DNA of 64,000 nucleotides from Acidobacteriota bacterium (GTDB taxonomy: Bacteria > Acidobacteriota > Thermoanaerobaculia > Multivoradales > Multivoraceae): contig JAJCXN010000028.1 of assembly GCA_029263415.1 (NCBI GenBank), forward strand, positions 1 to 64,000, written 5' to 3'. Positions 26,257-35,330 of this stretch are shown here, in pieces; within the stretch, counting starts at the first letter, position 1, and each line of letters opens with the position of its first letter. The translations under genes and the position numbers were made by a program. Under the pieces are notes generated by a model. It had not been told where the DNA came from and ran no database searches. It worked only from the letters and a program-made list of their open reading frames with translations.

Positions 26257-27335
26257 TCAGCGGACGCTATTCCTCCGCGTCGGCCACCTCGGAAACCGAC
26301 ACCACTGCGTTGTTGAAAGCCGCGCTGGGCCACGGCCCGACCACAACGATCAAAGCCGGTAGCTGTCAAGGACTCGACACCTTGCTCGCCTATCGATCTC
26401 GGGCACGATCTGAAGAGCCCGCGCTTTCAATCGGTAGCAGAGCCCTACACGACGCTGCAACCTGGTCGGTCGTCGAAGCCACAGCAGAAGCGGTCTCGAC
26501 GTGCCTTACCAAGGCTAGCGAGCCCTATGTTCTGATCAAGGGCGCGGCTCTAGTTGAGGCCTATCCAGAACCGCATCTGCGACCGACCAGCGACCTCGAC
26601 ATCCTGATCGCCCCTGAACAGCTAAACCGCGTGCGAGCAGCACTCGAGGCACACGGATGGCGCGCTGCGGTGACCGGGCGCTTTGCCGAAGCCTATCTAC
26701 GCGAAGAGGGCAGCTGCTGGCAGGCATACCGTCCTGGCGAAGCCGTGCTCGAAGTTCACTTCAGATTCTGGGGCAGCGTTCCTGAGATCTTCACCGAACG
26801 CGTCCTTGCCGGTGCTGCGAAGAACGCTGCTGGCACGCTCGTTCCGTCACCGCTACACAGCCTGATCATCGCCAGCGCTCACCGGTGGCGGCAAGCAACG
26901 CCCCGCCGGGCGGTCGACTTGGTGGATGTGTGTCTTCTGCTCCAAGAACATGGGGCCGACGCTTTTGGAAACCTGGTCCGTGAAACTGAACGAGCAGGGC
27001 AACAGCTGCCAGTTTGCCTCGCAATCTTTGAAGCGGGCCTCGTGCTTTCACAGCCATGGATCGATCAGCTTCTCACCGAACTCAAACCCCAACTCAAGAG
27101 CAGTGAGATCCGCATCTTGCAACGGCTCGAAGGCAGTCGGGCGGACGCCGTTAGTTGGCCAAGCGTGCGGCTCGCGATGCTTTTCGCTAGACGCCCAAGC
27201 CGAGCCGGATGGAGATCGATTCTGCGCCGTGTGTGGCCCCACCCCGGGGTACTGGAGCAACGCACACCAGCCAACCGCTCCTGGTCTATACGTCGACTGA
27301 TTGCACTAGCGCGACTCCTAAGCCGACGGGCCTAG
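26253..27335 (+). CDS. Large nucleotidyltransferase-fold protein (NTP_transf_5 type)
   Basis: About 360 residues with the nucleotidyltransferase signature YVLIKGAALVEAYPE followed by LRPTSDLDILI (about 94-125), where the Asp pair should bind metal. This is the uncharacterised large family that accompanies HprK-related kinases, PqqD-like proteins and asparagine-synthase-like or radical SAM proteins in other genomes, as I recall. Here the kinase, PqqD-like and radical SAM genes lie 17-20 kb away on the other strand, and this gene is instead coupled by ATGA to a glycosyltransferase. It may nucleotidylate a small molecule or carrier. The C-terminal 60 residues are basic. Confidence 0.82.
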   Translation: MISGRYSSASATSETDTTALLKAALGHGPTTTIKAGSCQGLDTLLAYRSRARSEEPALSIGSRALHDAATWSVVEATAEAVSTCLTKASEPYVLIKGAALVEAYPEPHLRPTSDLDILIAPEQLNRVRAALEAHGWRAAVTGRFAEAYLREEGSCWQAYRPGEAVLEVHFRFWGSVPEIFTERVLAGAAKNAAGTLVPSPLHSLIIASAHRWRQATPRRAVDLVDVCLLLQEHGADAFGNLVRETERAGQQLPVCLAIFEAGLVLSQPWIDQLLTELKPQLKSSEIRILQRLEGSRADAVSWPSVRLAMLFARRPSRAGWRSILRRVWPHPGVLEQRTPANRSWSIRRLIALARLLSRRA

Positions 27336-27418
27336 AAGCGATAGGCTTCTCCTAACCCCGCGATCCGCCGAAACACTCAAAGTAAAGAAGCCTTCAAGGC
27401 GCAAAGAAACCCAGGACC

Positions 27419-29401
27419 ATGACCAAGCGACATCCCAACGAGCTCGAACCCCAGGCTCGGCACCTGCTCTATCGAAAGCTGCGCAACTGGGACCGTCAAA
27501 GCCAGATGGTGATCGACCTTGCGGTTTTGGTTCTCGCCTTCTGGGGCTCCTATCTCCTGCGTTTCGATTTTATCCTCGAACGCCCATACTTCTTGGGCTT
27601 CCTGACCCAGCTGCCATTAGTGCTGTTGGTGCAGGTGCTCACCGCATACGCGATGGGGATCTACAGCTTCATTTGGCGCTTCGTTGGCCTGACCGAAATC
27701 AAAGCGTTTGCCAAAGCGATGATGATTGCGCCAATCCCGCTGCTTGCTCTTCGTTTTGGACTTGGCGTCGAGCAAGCCGTTTGGAAGACCCCGCTATCGG
27801 TGATCCTCATGGACACCCTTTTGGCCTTCGGCGGCATGTTGTGTGTACGAGTCGTGCGCAGAGTCCTCCACGAGCGCAAAAGTGCACGGACCCAAGCGTA
27901 CGGTCGATCCCCTGTTCAGCGCGTCCTTATTCTTGGCGCCGGCCACGCCGGGATCTCGATAGCTCGCGAGATCGGCAGGCGAGGCGATACCGGTCTTGAG
28001 ACCGTCGGCTTTCTCGACGACGATCCCGCCAAGCGGGCATCGGTGATCGGCGGCGCAAGAATCCTGGGCACATTCGCAGACCTGCCCAAGGTCGCTGCTG
28101 CACACGATATCGACCAAGTGATCCTGACCATCACCAGCGCACCGCGCCAGCGCGTTCGCAGTATCGTGGAGCTGTGTGAGGCGGCGCACTTGCCTCTGCG
28201 GGTTGTGCCCGGGTTGTCACAGATCCTCGACGGCAGCATCGGCATCTCACGACTGCGCCCAGTCCAGATCGAGGACCTCCTGGGCCGCGAGCCCGTGCAA
28301 CTGGACACCGATAAGCTCAAGTCTTTTCTCTCGGGCAAGAGAATCCTCATTACCGGGGCCGGAGGGTCGATCGGTTCGGAGATCGCACGGCAAGTTCTCC
28401 AGTTTGAACCCAGCACCTTGCTCTTGCTGGAACGCGCCGAGTATCCGCTCTTCGAGCTGCTTCGCGAGTTCGACGAGGGCGCCGATGCAAAGAAGCGCAG
28501 GTTGATTCCGCTGGTGGCAGACGCGGGGGACGAGGCGCGCATGCGCAGCATCCTTTCCACTCATCGGCCCCAGGTCATCGTGCACGCCGCCGCCCACAAG
28601 CATGTTCCGCTAATGGAACTCAACGCTTGCGAGGCGATTCAGAACAACGTTGGCGTGACCGCGAGTCTCGCCAAACTAGCGGGGGACTTCGAGTGCGAGA
28701 CCTTTGTGCTCATTTCCACCGACAAGGCGGTGCGTCCAACGTCAGTGATGGGAGCGACTAAGCGCGTCGCCGAGATGCTGATCTTGGAGCAGGACCGAGA
28801 GTCTGCAACCCGGTTCGTGGCTGTACGTTTTGGCAATGTCCTCGGCTCGACCGGCTCCGTGATTCCGATCTTTGAGGAGCAAATCGCCCAGGGCGGGCCA
28901 GTGCGGGTCACTCACCCCGACATGGTGCGCTTCTTCATGACCATTCCCGAAGCATCGCAGTTGGTCTTGCAAGCTGGCTCGTATGGTCGCGGTGGCGAGA
29001 TCCTGATTCTCGACATGGGTGAGCCGGTACCCATTGTGCGGCTCGCTGAAGACATGATCCGACTATCAGGCCTGAGGCCCTACGAGGACATCGACATCAC
29101 ATTTTCCGGGGCAAGACCGGGTGAGAAGGTGGTGGAAGAACTCACGCTTGACCCAGCAGAGCTCAAGCGCACCCGCCATCCGAAAATCTTCGTGTCGGCA
29201 CCCTTGATCACCGGACCCGCTGTGACCAAGCAGATCGGGGCCCTGCTGAACCTCGCGACTCTCGGTCTTGAGCGCGACGCGCGCGAGCAGCTGAGCCAAC
29301 TCGTTCCAGACGCAACACTCGCAATGTCGGGTGTAAGCCAAACCAGCCGCAAGGCAAGCACGGCGGCCAAACGCCATCAAGGCGATCCCACCAAGCATTG
29401 A
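27419..29401 (+). CDS. CapD/WbpM-like nucleotide-sugar 4,6-dehydratase, membrane-bound
   Basis: 660 residues. Four membrane helices (about 25-140) and a first Rossmann domain (about 160-280, ILGAGHAGISIA) precede the short-chain dehydrogenase domain (about 300-600). That domain has TGAGGSIGSE near 312 and STDKAVRPTSVMGATKR near 434, in which Met replaces the usual catalytic Tyr, as is typical of this subfamily. The family converts UDP-GlcNAc to the 4-keto-6-deoxy sugar used for bacillosamine, FucNAc or QuiNAc. It follows the nucleotidyltransferase by about 80 bases and ends the plus-strand block. It should supply an aminodeoxy sugar for the repeat unit. Confidence 0.93.
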   Translation: MTKRHPNELEPQARHLLYRKLRNWDRQSQMVIDLAVLVLAFWGSYLLRFDFILERPYFLGFLTQLPLVLLVQVLTAYAMGIYSFIWRFVGLTEIKAFAKAMMIAPIPLLALRFGLGVEQAVWKTPLSVILMDTLLAFGGMLCVRVVRRVLHERKSARTQAYGRSPVQRVLILGAGHAGISIAREIGRRGDTGLETVGFLDDDPAKRASVIGGARILGTFADLPKVAAAHDIDQVILTITSAPRQRVRSIVELCEAAHLPLRVVPGLSQILDGSIGISRLRPVQIEDLLGREPVQLDTDKLKSFLSGKRILITGAGGSIGSEIARQVLQFEPSTLLLLERAEYPLFELLREFDEGADAKKRRLIPLVADAGDEARMRSILSTHRPQVIVHAAAHKHVPLMELNACEAIQNNVGVTASLAKLAGDFECETFVLISTDKAVRPTSVMGATKRVAEMLILEQDRESATRFVAVRFGNVLGSTGSVIPIFEEQIAQGGPVRVTHPDMVRFFMTIPEASQLVLQAGSYGRGGEILILDMGEPVPIVRLAEDMIRLSGLRPYEDIDITFSGARPGEKVVEELTLDPAELKRTRHPKIFVSAPLITGPAVTKQIGALLNLATLGLERDAREQLSQLVPDATLAMSGVSQTSRKASTAAKRHQGDPTKH

Positions 29402-29483
29402 TAGTAGCTCGTGGCGCCGACATCAGTTAAGTCAACAGAAACGGATCAGACTCATGGCGGGAGGCGATGCCTCAAGCAACCAG

Positions 29484-30503
29484 CTAGGCAGTGAACTCGA
29501 GGTCGTGGTCCACCATCTTCTCCACCAGCTGTGCGAAACCGACCTCCGGTCTCCACCCTAAGCTGCGCTCTACAAAGGAAGCGTCTCCAAGGAGCAAGTC
29601 GACCTCTGATGGCCTGAAGTACTGCTTGTCGACCGCGACCAACACGCTACCATCAGGGCCCAAGCCACGCTCATCAACGCCTACGCCCTGCCATTGCAAG
29701 CGCAGACCGAGCCGAGCGAATGCGATTTCGCAGAACTCACGAACGGTGTGCGTTTCTCCGGTCGCCAGCACAAAGTCGTTTGGTGTCTCGGCCTGCAGCA
29801 TCATCCACATGCCGCGCACGTAGTCGCCAGCAAACCCCCAATCGCGACTCGCATCGAGGTTGCCGAGCCGAAGCGTCTGTTGATGACCATGCTTGATACG
29901 CGCTGCTGCAAGACTGATCTTGCGGGTGACGAACTCTTCGCCGCGTCGGGGCGATTCGTGGTTAAAGAGGATGCCGTTGCAAGCAAAGAGGCCGTAGGCC
30001 TCGCGATAGTTGCGGGTGATGTAGTAAGCGTACGCCTTGGCCACTGCATAGGGGCTTCGAGGATGAAAAACCGTGGTCTCGGACTGAGGCACCTCCGCCA
30101 CCTTGCCGTACAACTCGGACGACGAGGCTTGGTAGAACCTGGTTTGCGGTGAGAACTCGCGCACCGCTTCAAGAAGTCTCAAGACACCCACTCCGGTAAC
30201 GTCGGCCGTGTACTCGGGCGTGTCGAACGAAACCTGGACGTGAGATTGCGCCCCTAAGTTGTAGAGCTCATCCGGTTGCAAACGCCGAATCGCTCGGGTC
30301 AACGATCCTCCATCGCCGAGCTCGCCCTCGATCAGCTCTAGATCGCCGAGCAGGTGATCGATCCGTGATGAGGTTGGCAAGGACGAGCGGCGCACTAGAC
30401 CGACCACGCGGTAGTCCTTCTCCAGCAGCTGCTCGGCAAGGTACGAGCCATCCTGGCCGGTGATACCAGTGACTAAGGCGATCTTTGATTGCTGTGATGA
30501 CAC
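29484..30503 (-). CDS. gmd: GDP-mannose 4,6-dehydratase
   Basis: About 339 residues of the extended short-chain dehydrogenase family: [16 protein letters not shown] near the N-terminus binds NADP, and [20 protein letters not shown] holds the catalytic Tyr and Lys, followed by [15 protein letters not shown], which is diagnostic for Gmd. Makes GDP-4-keto-6-deoxymannose, precursor of GDP-fucose, GDP-rhamnose or GDP-perosamine. The GTG at 30503 is chosen because a strong AGAGGGAG lies seven bases upstream; longer in-frame starts reach 30536. No GDP-fucose synthase or reductase is adjacent. It is convergent with the CapD-like gene and probably serves the same polysaccharide or the LPS. Confidence 0.95.
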   Translation of the reverse strand: MSSQQSKIALVTGITGQDGSYLAEQLLEKDYRVVGLVRRSSLPTSSRIDHLLGDLELIEGELGDGGSLTRAIRRLQPDELYNLGAQSHVQVSFDTPEYTADVTGVGVLRLLEAVREFSPQTRFYQASSSELYGKVAEVPQSETTVFHPRSPYAVAKAYAYYITRNYREAYGLFACNGILFNHESPRRGEEFVTRKISLAAARIKHGHQQTLRLGNLDASRDWGFAGDYVRGMWMMLQAETPNDFVLATGETHTVREFCEIAFARLGLRLQWQGVGVDERGLGPDGSVLVAVDKQYFRPSEVDLLLGDASFVERSLGWRPEVGFAQLVEKMVDHDLEFTA

Positions 30504-30553
30504 TCTACGACTCCCTCTACTCATTACACTCGACAACGACCCTGAACCTGCGA

Positions 30554-31762
30554 CTAAACGAACGACAGGAGGTGCCCCATCTTGTCGCGCTTGGCGCGCA
30601 GATAGTCGCGCGTCGTGTCAGTGGCCGGAATCTCGAGGGCCACTCGCTCCGAAACCTCAAGTCCATACGCGGACAGGCCGATGTACTTCTTCGGATTGTT
30701 GGTCATTAGGCGCATCTTGGTCACGCCCAGTTCGCGCAGGATCTGTGCGCCGATACCATAGTCGCGATGATCGGGCTTGAAGCCGAGCTTCTCATTTGCC
30801 TCGACGGTGTCGTGCCCCTCCTCTTGCAACTCGTACGCACGCAGCTTGTTGACTAGACCAATGCCGCGCCCTTCCTGCAGCAAGTAGAGCAACACTCCCT
30901 TGCCTTCCTCGCCGATCCGCTCAAGTGCACTAAACAGTTGAGCGCCACAGTCGCATCGCTGCGATCCAAACAGGTCGCCGGTCAAACACTGGCTATGCAC
31001 CCGCACCAAGATCGGCTCATCGCCCGCGACGTCACCGAGGGTGAGAGCCACATGCTCTTCGCCGGTGACCAACGAACGAAACGCTCCCATCACAAAGTTC
31101 CCATAAGGCGTGGGCAGTTTCGGCGCTGCGACGCACTCAACGATCTTTTCGTGACGCAGGCGATATTCGATCAGATCCTTGACCGTGATCATCAAGAGCC
31201 CATGCTTCTCGGCATAGGGAACTAGATCCGAGACCCGAGCCATGGTTCCGTCCTCGTTCATGATCTCGCAGATCACGCCCGAGGGATCGAGTCCCGAAAG
31301 AGCTGCCAGGTCGACTGAGGCTTCGGTTTGACCGGCTCGCTTCAGCACTCCGCCAAGCTTCGCACGCAGCGGAAAGACATGCCCCGGCCGCAGCAAGTCG
31401 GCGGCCCTACACTCAGGATCGATCGCCGTCGCGATGGTCGCTGACCGATCGGCGGCCGAAATTCCAGTTGTAACCTTGCCACGCGCTTCGATCGAAACCG
31501 TAAACGCCGTCTCGAAGGGCGAGGTGTTGTCGCGCACCATCAGCGGCAGATCAAGCGCGTCGCAACGGGCTTCGGTCAAGGTCAAGCAGATCAGGCCGCG
31601 GCCATGCAATGCCATGAAATTGACAGCTTCCGGAGTGATTTTCGCCGCTGGGATCGCCAGATCGCCTTCATTCTCGCGATCTTCGTCATCCACAATGATG
31701 ACCATCTTGCCGTTTTGAAAGTCGGCAATCGCGTCTTCGATAGAGGCGAAGGGACTAGACAT
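30554..31762 (-). CDS. ribBA: Bifunctional DHBP synthase/GTP cyclohydrolase II
   Basis: Supplies both precursors of riboflavin. The N-terminal 3,4-dihydroxy-2-butanone-4-phosphate synthase part (about 1-205) has [20 protein letters not shown] and GHVFPL. The C-terminal GTP cyclohydrolase II part (about 206-402) has the zinc cysteines in [14 protein letters not shown] near 258-271 and [13 protein letters not shown]. Both active sites look intact. It stands alone here, without ribD, ribE or ribH, and no FMN riboswitch is recognisable in the 316 bases upstream. The gmd start lies about 50 bases downstream on the same strand. Confidence 0.96.
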   Translation of the reverse strand: MSSPFASIEDAIADFQNGKMVIIVDDEDRENEGDLAIPAAKITPEAVNFMALHGRGLICLTLTEARCDALDLPLMVRDNTSPFETAFTVSIEARGKVTTGISAADRSATIATAIDPECRAADLLRPGHVFPLRAKLGGVLKRAGQTEASVDLAALSGLDPSGVICEIMNEDGTMARVSDLVPYAEKHGLLMITVKDLIEYRLRHEKIVECVAAPKLPTPYGNFVMGAFRSLVTGEEHVALTLGDVAGDEPILVRVHSQCLTGDLFGSQRCDCGAQLFSALERIGEEGKGVLLYLLQEGRGIGLVNKLRAYELQEEGHDTVEANEKLGFKPDHRDYGIGAQILRELGVTKMRLMTNNPKKYIGLSAYGLEVSERVALEIPATDTTRDYLRAKRDKMGHLLSFV

Positions 31763-32078
31763 TGACGTTTCTTCTTTCTTGGTTGAACAGCTGCGCGGAT
31801 CGCAACGATGCGGCCACGATCCGGCAACTTCATTGCTTGTGGCCCGCTAAGGCACTCGAGTCTAGGCAGATGAGGGCCCAAACCCTTGGGCCAGTGGAAC
31901 TCTGAGCAGTCGCGCCTACGCTGCTCCGTGTCCATCTGGCAACCTCTGGTCACCTTTGATGCCAGGCCTCACGGTGGCTCGTCCGGAGAGCGACGAGTGA
32001 CGGGCGAAGCCTTCAGGCAATCAGCGCCCAGATGCTAAGAACATTATGCCACGGCCCGTCCCCAGCTGGTGCCCCGAC
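31763..32078. other. Spacer between nadK and ribBA, no gene seen
   Basis: No credible coding frame and no recognisable riboswitch. A weak hairpin (CTCGTC/GACGAG, 31978-31997) lies in the middle; on the minus strand it would sit downstream of nadK and could act as a transcript end, but no U-tract follows. The ribBA promoter should lie here. Confidence 0.5.
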
Positions 32079-33020
32079 TCACTCTCCCCACTTGAGCTTC
32101 TCTCGCAGAGAGTCGTAGAAGGTGCGCTCGGAGACACGCACCAATCGGACCGTTTCGTCCGCGACGCGAATAAGAATCGAATCGCGGTGCCCCAAGGTAA
32201 CTCCCTCCTGACCGTCCAGAGTCAAGTACACCTCTTCTTCGGGGGTATCCAAAGTGATCTTTATCGTGCTCGAATCCGGCACCACCAACGGACGCATTGA
32301 CAGCGTATGTGGACAGATCGGTGTGAGGACCGCAACTCCAAGCCCGGGCTCAATGATCGGGCCACCGGCCGAGAGGTTGTACGCGGTCGAACCGGTGGGC
32401 GTGGAGACGATCAATCCGTCGGCCCGATAGTCGGCAACGGGGCGGCCACCGATCGAAACGCTCAAGCGAATGATCCGAGCCAAGGCACTTTTGTTGACCA
32501 CCACATCGTTAAGCACGGCGTATTTGGCGTAGGCCGACGGAGCTGACAGGGCGAGCGACGGTCCGTTGGTGCCGTTCTCGCTCGAACCAGCAGCCGAACC
32601 AGCCCGTTCCAGTTCAACGTTGAACAGCGTCCGTTCCAAGATCTCGAACTGCCCTGCAAGCACCCGCACCAACGCTGGAAACAGCTCCGTACGGTTGACC
32701 TCGGTCAAGAATCCGAGCGTGCCCATGTTCACTCCAAGGATCGGCACTCCCCCCGCCTGGTTGCGAGCGACCGACAGCAGCGTGCCATCGCCTCCGAGAA
32801 CGACGATCAGATCTCTCGTCTCGCGTTCAGAGAACCGAACCAAGCCCTCGAGTCCCAAAGCACGGATCAAACCGTCATCCACTTGGACCTCGAGATTGCG
32901 ACGCTGAAGCCAACGCGCCAACTCCAAAGCCAAGGCCACCACCGCTCGGTTGCTGTGCTTGACAGCGATGGCCACACTGCGAATCGGTCGCTCTATTGAA
33001 GGCATTGGGAGGTCTTCCAT
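32079..33020 (-). CDS. nadK: NAD kinase
   Basis: Phosphorylates NAD to NADP in the cytoplasm. About 313 residues with the family hallmarks GGDGTLLSVAR near 75, NMGTLGFLTEV near 105, LNDVVVNK and ADGLIVSTPTGSTAYNLSAGGPI near 215, which form the diacylglycerol-kinase-like active site. A Ser/Ala/Gly-rich insertion of about 20 residues (AGSAAGSSENGTNGPS) precedes LNDVVV. The start is placed at the ATG at 33020, two bases after the tlyA stop; an ATG at 33005 with GGAAG upstream is an equally good alternative. Co-transcribed with tlyA. Confidence 0.94.
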   Translation of the reverse strand: MEDLPMPSIERPIRSVAIAVKHSNRAVVALALELARWLQRRNLEVQVDDGLIRALGLEGLVRFSERETRDLIVVLGGDGTLLSVARNQAGGVPILGVNMGTLGFLTEVNRTELFPALVRVLAGQFEILERTLFNVELERAGSAAGSSENGTNGPSLALSAPSAYAKYAVLNDVVVNKSALARIIRLSVSIGGRPVADYRADGLIVSTPTGSTAYNLSAGGPIIEPGLGVAVLTPICPHTLSMRPLVVPDSSTIKITLDTPEEEVYLTLDGQEGVTLGHRDSILIRVADETVRLVRVSERTFYDSLREKLKWGE

Positions 33021-33022
33021 GC

Positions 33023-33748
33023 TTATCGCTTCACAAACAGAGCTACCGCTTCGCGGTTGCCACGAGCTCCGTGCGTCGCGCAGTCCAGCAAACCACGATG
33101 TTCGAGTCCGAGCAATGCGATCTGGGCCACCGTCTCGGTAATGACCGTCCCCCGAACGCTTTCGTCTCTGACGATACCGCCTTTGCCCACCAGTTCGCGA
33201 CCTGCCTCGAACTGAGGTTTGACGAGTGTAGCGAGCAAACCACCTACCTTTAGGTGCGGCAAGGTCGCGGGGATCACCTTGAGGAGCGAAATGAATGACA
33301 GGTCCATCGTCACTATGTCGCATTCTTCGTCGATCGCGTCGGCGGCCAGGTGGCGCGCGTTGACTCGCTCCATAACGACTACCCGCTCATCCACTCGCAG
33401 CTTGTGTACCAACTGACCGTAGCCGACGTCCACCGCGTAGACCCGACGTGCGCCCCGCTGCAAGAGACAATCGGTAAATCCTCCGGTCGAAGCACCGACG
33501 TCTAAACAAATGGCATCGCTCACGTCCACCTCGAAGCTTTCGAGCGCCTCGTCGAGCTTGCGACCAGCCCGCGAAACAAACGGCTCCTTCGGCCCGTCGA
33601 CGCGCAGGACCGAGTCATCCGCGACGTTCGCACCAGGCTTGTCCACGCGCTCGTGGCCGACAAAGACAATGCCCGCCATCACGGCTCGGCGCGCCTTCTC
33701 TCGACTCTCAAAGAGCCCACGAGCCACAAGCAGCTGGTCCAGTCGCAC
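33023..33748 (-). CDS. tlyA: TlyA-family rRNA (cytidine-2'-O)-methyltransferase
   Basis: About 241 residues: an S4 RNA-binding domain (about 1-60, RLDQLLVARGLFESREKARR) and an FtsJ/RrmJ-type methyltransferase (about 65-241) with CLDVGASTGGFTDCLLQ as the SAM-binding motif, VYAVDVGYGQL and DIVTMDLSFISL. TlyA methylates the 2'-O of cytidines in 16S and 23S rRNA. The GTG at 33748 puts the S4 domain at the very N-terminus, as in other TlyA proteins; an upstream TTG at 33817 would add 23 unconserved residues. nadK follows two bases later. Confidence 0.92.
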   Translation of the reverse strand: MRLDQLLVARGLFESREKARRAVMAGIVFVGHERVDKPGANVADDSVLRVDGPKEPFVSRAGRKLDEALESFEVDVSDAICLDVGASTGGFTDCLLQRGARRVYAVDVGYGQLVHKLRVDERVVVMERVNARHLAADAIDEECDIVTMDLSFISLLKVIPATLPHLKVGGLLATLVKPQFEAGRELVGKGGIVRDESVRGTVITETVAQIALLGLEHRGLLDCATHGARGNREAVALFVKR

Positions 33749-33822
33749 GGTGTCTCGGTCCGGCCTAGTGGACTGCAACAAGGGAATCGAAACTGCCTGA
33801 TCGGTCCTTGCGGTCAATCTCT

Positions 33823-33873
33823 GCGTTGCGTCTCCTCGACATAGCCACCGCTATGCCTGCGTCGACACGCCTT
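33823..33873. repeat. Imperfect palindromic intergenic element
   Basis: In the 246-base spacer between tlyA and the polyprenyl synthase gene, arms GCGTCTCCTCGACATAGC (33828-33845) and its imperfect complement (33850-33870) flank a 4-base CACC loop. The inner CATAGC/GCTATG is perfect, and pairing continues weakly on both sides from about 33810 to 33885. It resembles dispersed REP-like intergenic palindromes that I have seen in other Gram-negative genomes with this CGACATAGC...GCTATG core. No second copy was found in the window. Confidence 0.5.
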
Positions 33874-33994
33874 GATCTTGGCCGAAGATCTCCAATCAGG
33901 GTCTTTCGAGGTTGCGACGAAGCTGCAAGATGAACTTGGTTGAACTCTCCTTGGTTCCCAGTCCTCACAGTTCCGATTCCCATGTTGCCGTCCA

Positions 33995-34957
33995 CTAGTG
34001 GTCGCGGTCTTCGAGGAACCGGACAAGTTCGAGCAGACTGTCTTGCGCGAGACTCGGCTCTAGTTCAAGGATCGATTGCCGCGAATCAGCAGCTTCTTGC
34101 TTCAGCCGCTGCTTGCTGCCCTCGATCCCGAAGAGACTGGGATAGGTGAGCTTCGCCGCCTCAATGTCCTTGCCTGCGGTCTTACCGATCTTCTCGGGAT
34201 CGCCCTCGATATCGAGAATGTCGTCGCGAATCTGAAAGAGCAACCCCAGTGATTGCCCCAGCCGCGAGAGCGCGTCGAGTTTGACGCTGGAGGCGCCCGC
34301 GCACCTACCGCCAATCGTCAGGCTTGCCTCGAGCAGCGCGCCGGTCTTGCGCCGGTGGATCGACTCAAGCAGAGTCGCTGCCTCTTCCGGTGCAAGCGGA
34401 CCAACCTTCTCGCCGAGAAGGTCTGCCATCTGACCGCCGATCATGCCGAAGGTTCCGACGGCTCTAGCTGCTGACACCACGTTTGCGTTGCGCGCCTCCG
34501 CCGTCGCGCTCTCCGGCGTGAGTGCGAGAAGTTCGAGCGCGAGGTTCAGCAGCGCGTCGCCCGCAAGAATTGCGGTCGCCTCGTCAAACTGACGATGCAA
34601 GGAGGGTTGTCCGCGACGAAGATCATCGTTGTCCAGAGCGGGCAGGTCGTCGTGAATCAGACTGAAACAATGGATCATCTCCATCGCTGCGGCCGGCGCA
34701 AGTAGATCTTGCCGCTTCCCGCCGCACGCCTCGCCGCCCAGAACAATCAGCACCGGACGTATGCGTTTGCCGCCAGCGAAAGAGCTATAGCGCATAGCGC
34801 TGTGAAGGCGCGCAGGATCAACTGATTCGGCCGGCAACAGGTGCCCGAGCTCCTGGTCCACCAGCGCCGCGATCTCAGACAAAAAACCTGGGGGTAACAA
34901 GAGAATGGTGCGATCGCGAGATCCAGGTGTTGGCCGAGGGGCGAGACTGGCCCTCAC
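33995..34957 (-). CDS. ispA: Polyprenyl (farnesyl/geranylgeranyl) diphosphate synthase
   Basis: 320 residues of the trans-prenyltransferase family. The first aspartate-rich motif is LIHDDLPALDNDDLRRG with the DDxxxxD spacing of FPP/GGPP synthases; the second is FQIRDDILDIEGD near 230. GGKRIRP lies near 60. Condenses IPP with allylic diphosphates; chain length is probably C15-C20 by motif type, but not certain. The start is a GTG six bases after the Trm112-like stop, so the two are in one unit. About 60% of the N-terminal 25 residues look unconserved, so the true start may be slightly later. Confidence 0.9.
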   Translation of the reverse strand: MRASLAPRPTPGSRDRTILLLPPGFLSEIAALVDQELGHLLPAESVDPARLHSAMRYSSFAGGKRIRPVLIVLGGEACGGKRQDLLAPAAAMEMIHCFSLIHDDLPALDNDDLRRGQPSLHRQFDEATAILAGDALLNLALELLALTPESATAEARNANVVSAARAVGTFGMIGGQMADLLGEKVGPLAPEEAATLLESIHRRKTGALLEASLTIGGRCAGASSVKLDALSRLGQSLGLLFQIRDDILDIEGDPEKIGKTAGKDIEAAKLTYPSLFGIEGSKQRLKQEAADSRQSILELEPSLAQDSLLELVRFLEDRDH

Positions 34958-34963
34958 CCTGCT

Positions 34964-35230
34964 CTACTGCGAACTCCCCAGAGTGCTCGCCGGAAGCGCT
35001 TCATCGATGAGCATGATCGGAATCTCTGAGACGATGGGGTAAAGCAGAGCGCTTTCTTTGCAGAGTAGGCCCTGCTCGACGACTGGCTCCTCGTCTTGAA
35101 AGTGCTCGCGGTACTTGTCTCTGAGTGAAGCCCTCAGCGCCTCAGGCAACGGCACCAATTCGAGCTCGGCCTTGCTCTTGGGACACACCAAAATCTCGAG
35201 TAGTTCGTCGAGTTGACTAGGTTGGCTCAT
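34964..35230 (-). CDS. Trm112-like small protein
   Basis: 88 residues. LDELLEILVCPKSKAELELVP opens the protein and LLCKESALLYPIVSEIPIMLIDEA closes it, the UPF0434/Trm112 pattern. Two cysteines remain of the usual zinc-ribbon-like set (C17 and one near 58), so zinc binding may be absent. Eukaryotic Trm112 activates methyltransferases; bacterial members are poorly characterised and often sit near lpxK or kdsB, which is not the case here. First gene of a short unit with the polyprenyl synthase. Confidence 0.85.
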   Translation of the reverse strand: MSQPSQLDELLEILVCPKSKAELELVPLPEALRASLRDKYREHFQDEEPVVEQGLLCKESALLYPIVSEIPIMLIDEALPASTLGSSQ

Positions 35231-35330
35231 AGTGATCGAACGCTAACACGCAGGCCCAGCGGCCGGCGGTGGAATTCACCTGTACTCGAGCCTTCTCACA
35301 GTTCGGCCGTCGGCGAAGGGCGTCCGACTA

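Noticed and set aside
31763-32078. FMN riboswitch ahead of ribBA
   Set aside because: None of the conserved RFN element segments is present on the minus strand.
32079-33323. 414-codon version of NAD kinase
   Set aside because: The first 100 residues overlap tlyA in another frame and are Arg-rich nonsense; the family sequence starts at 33020 or 33005.
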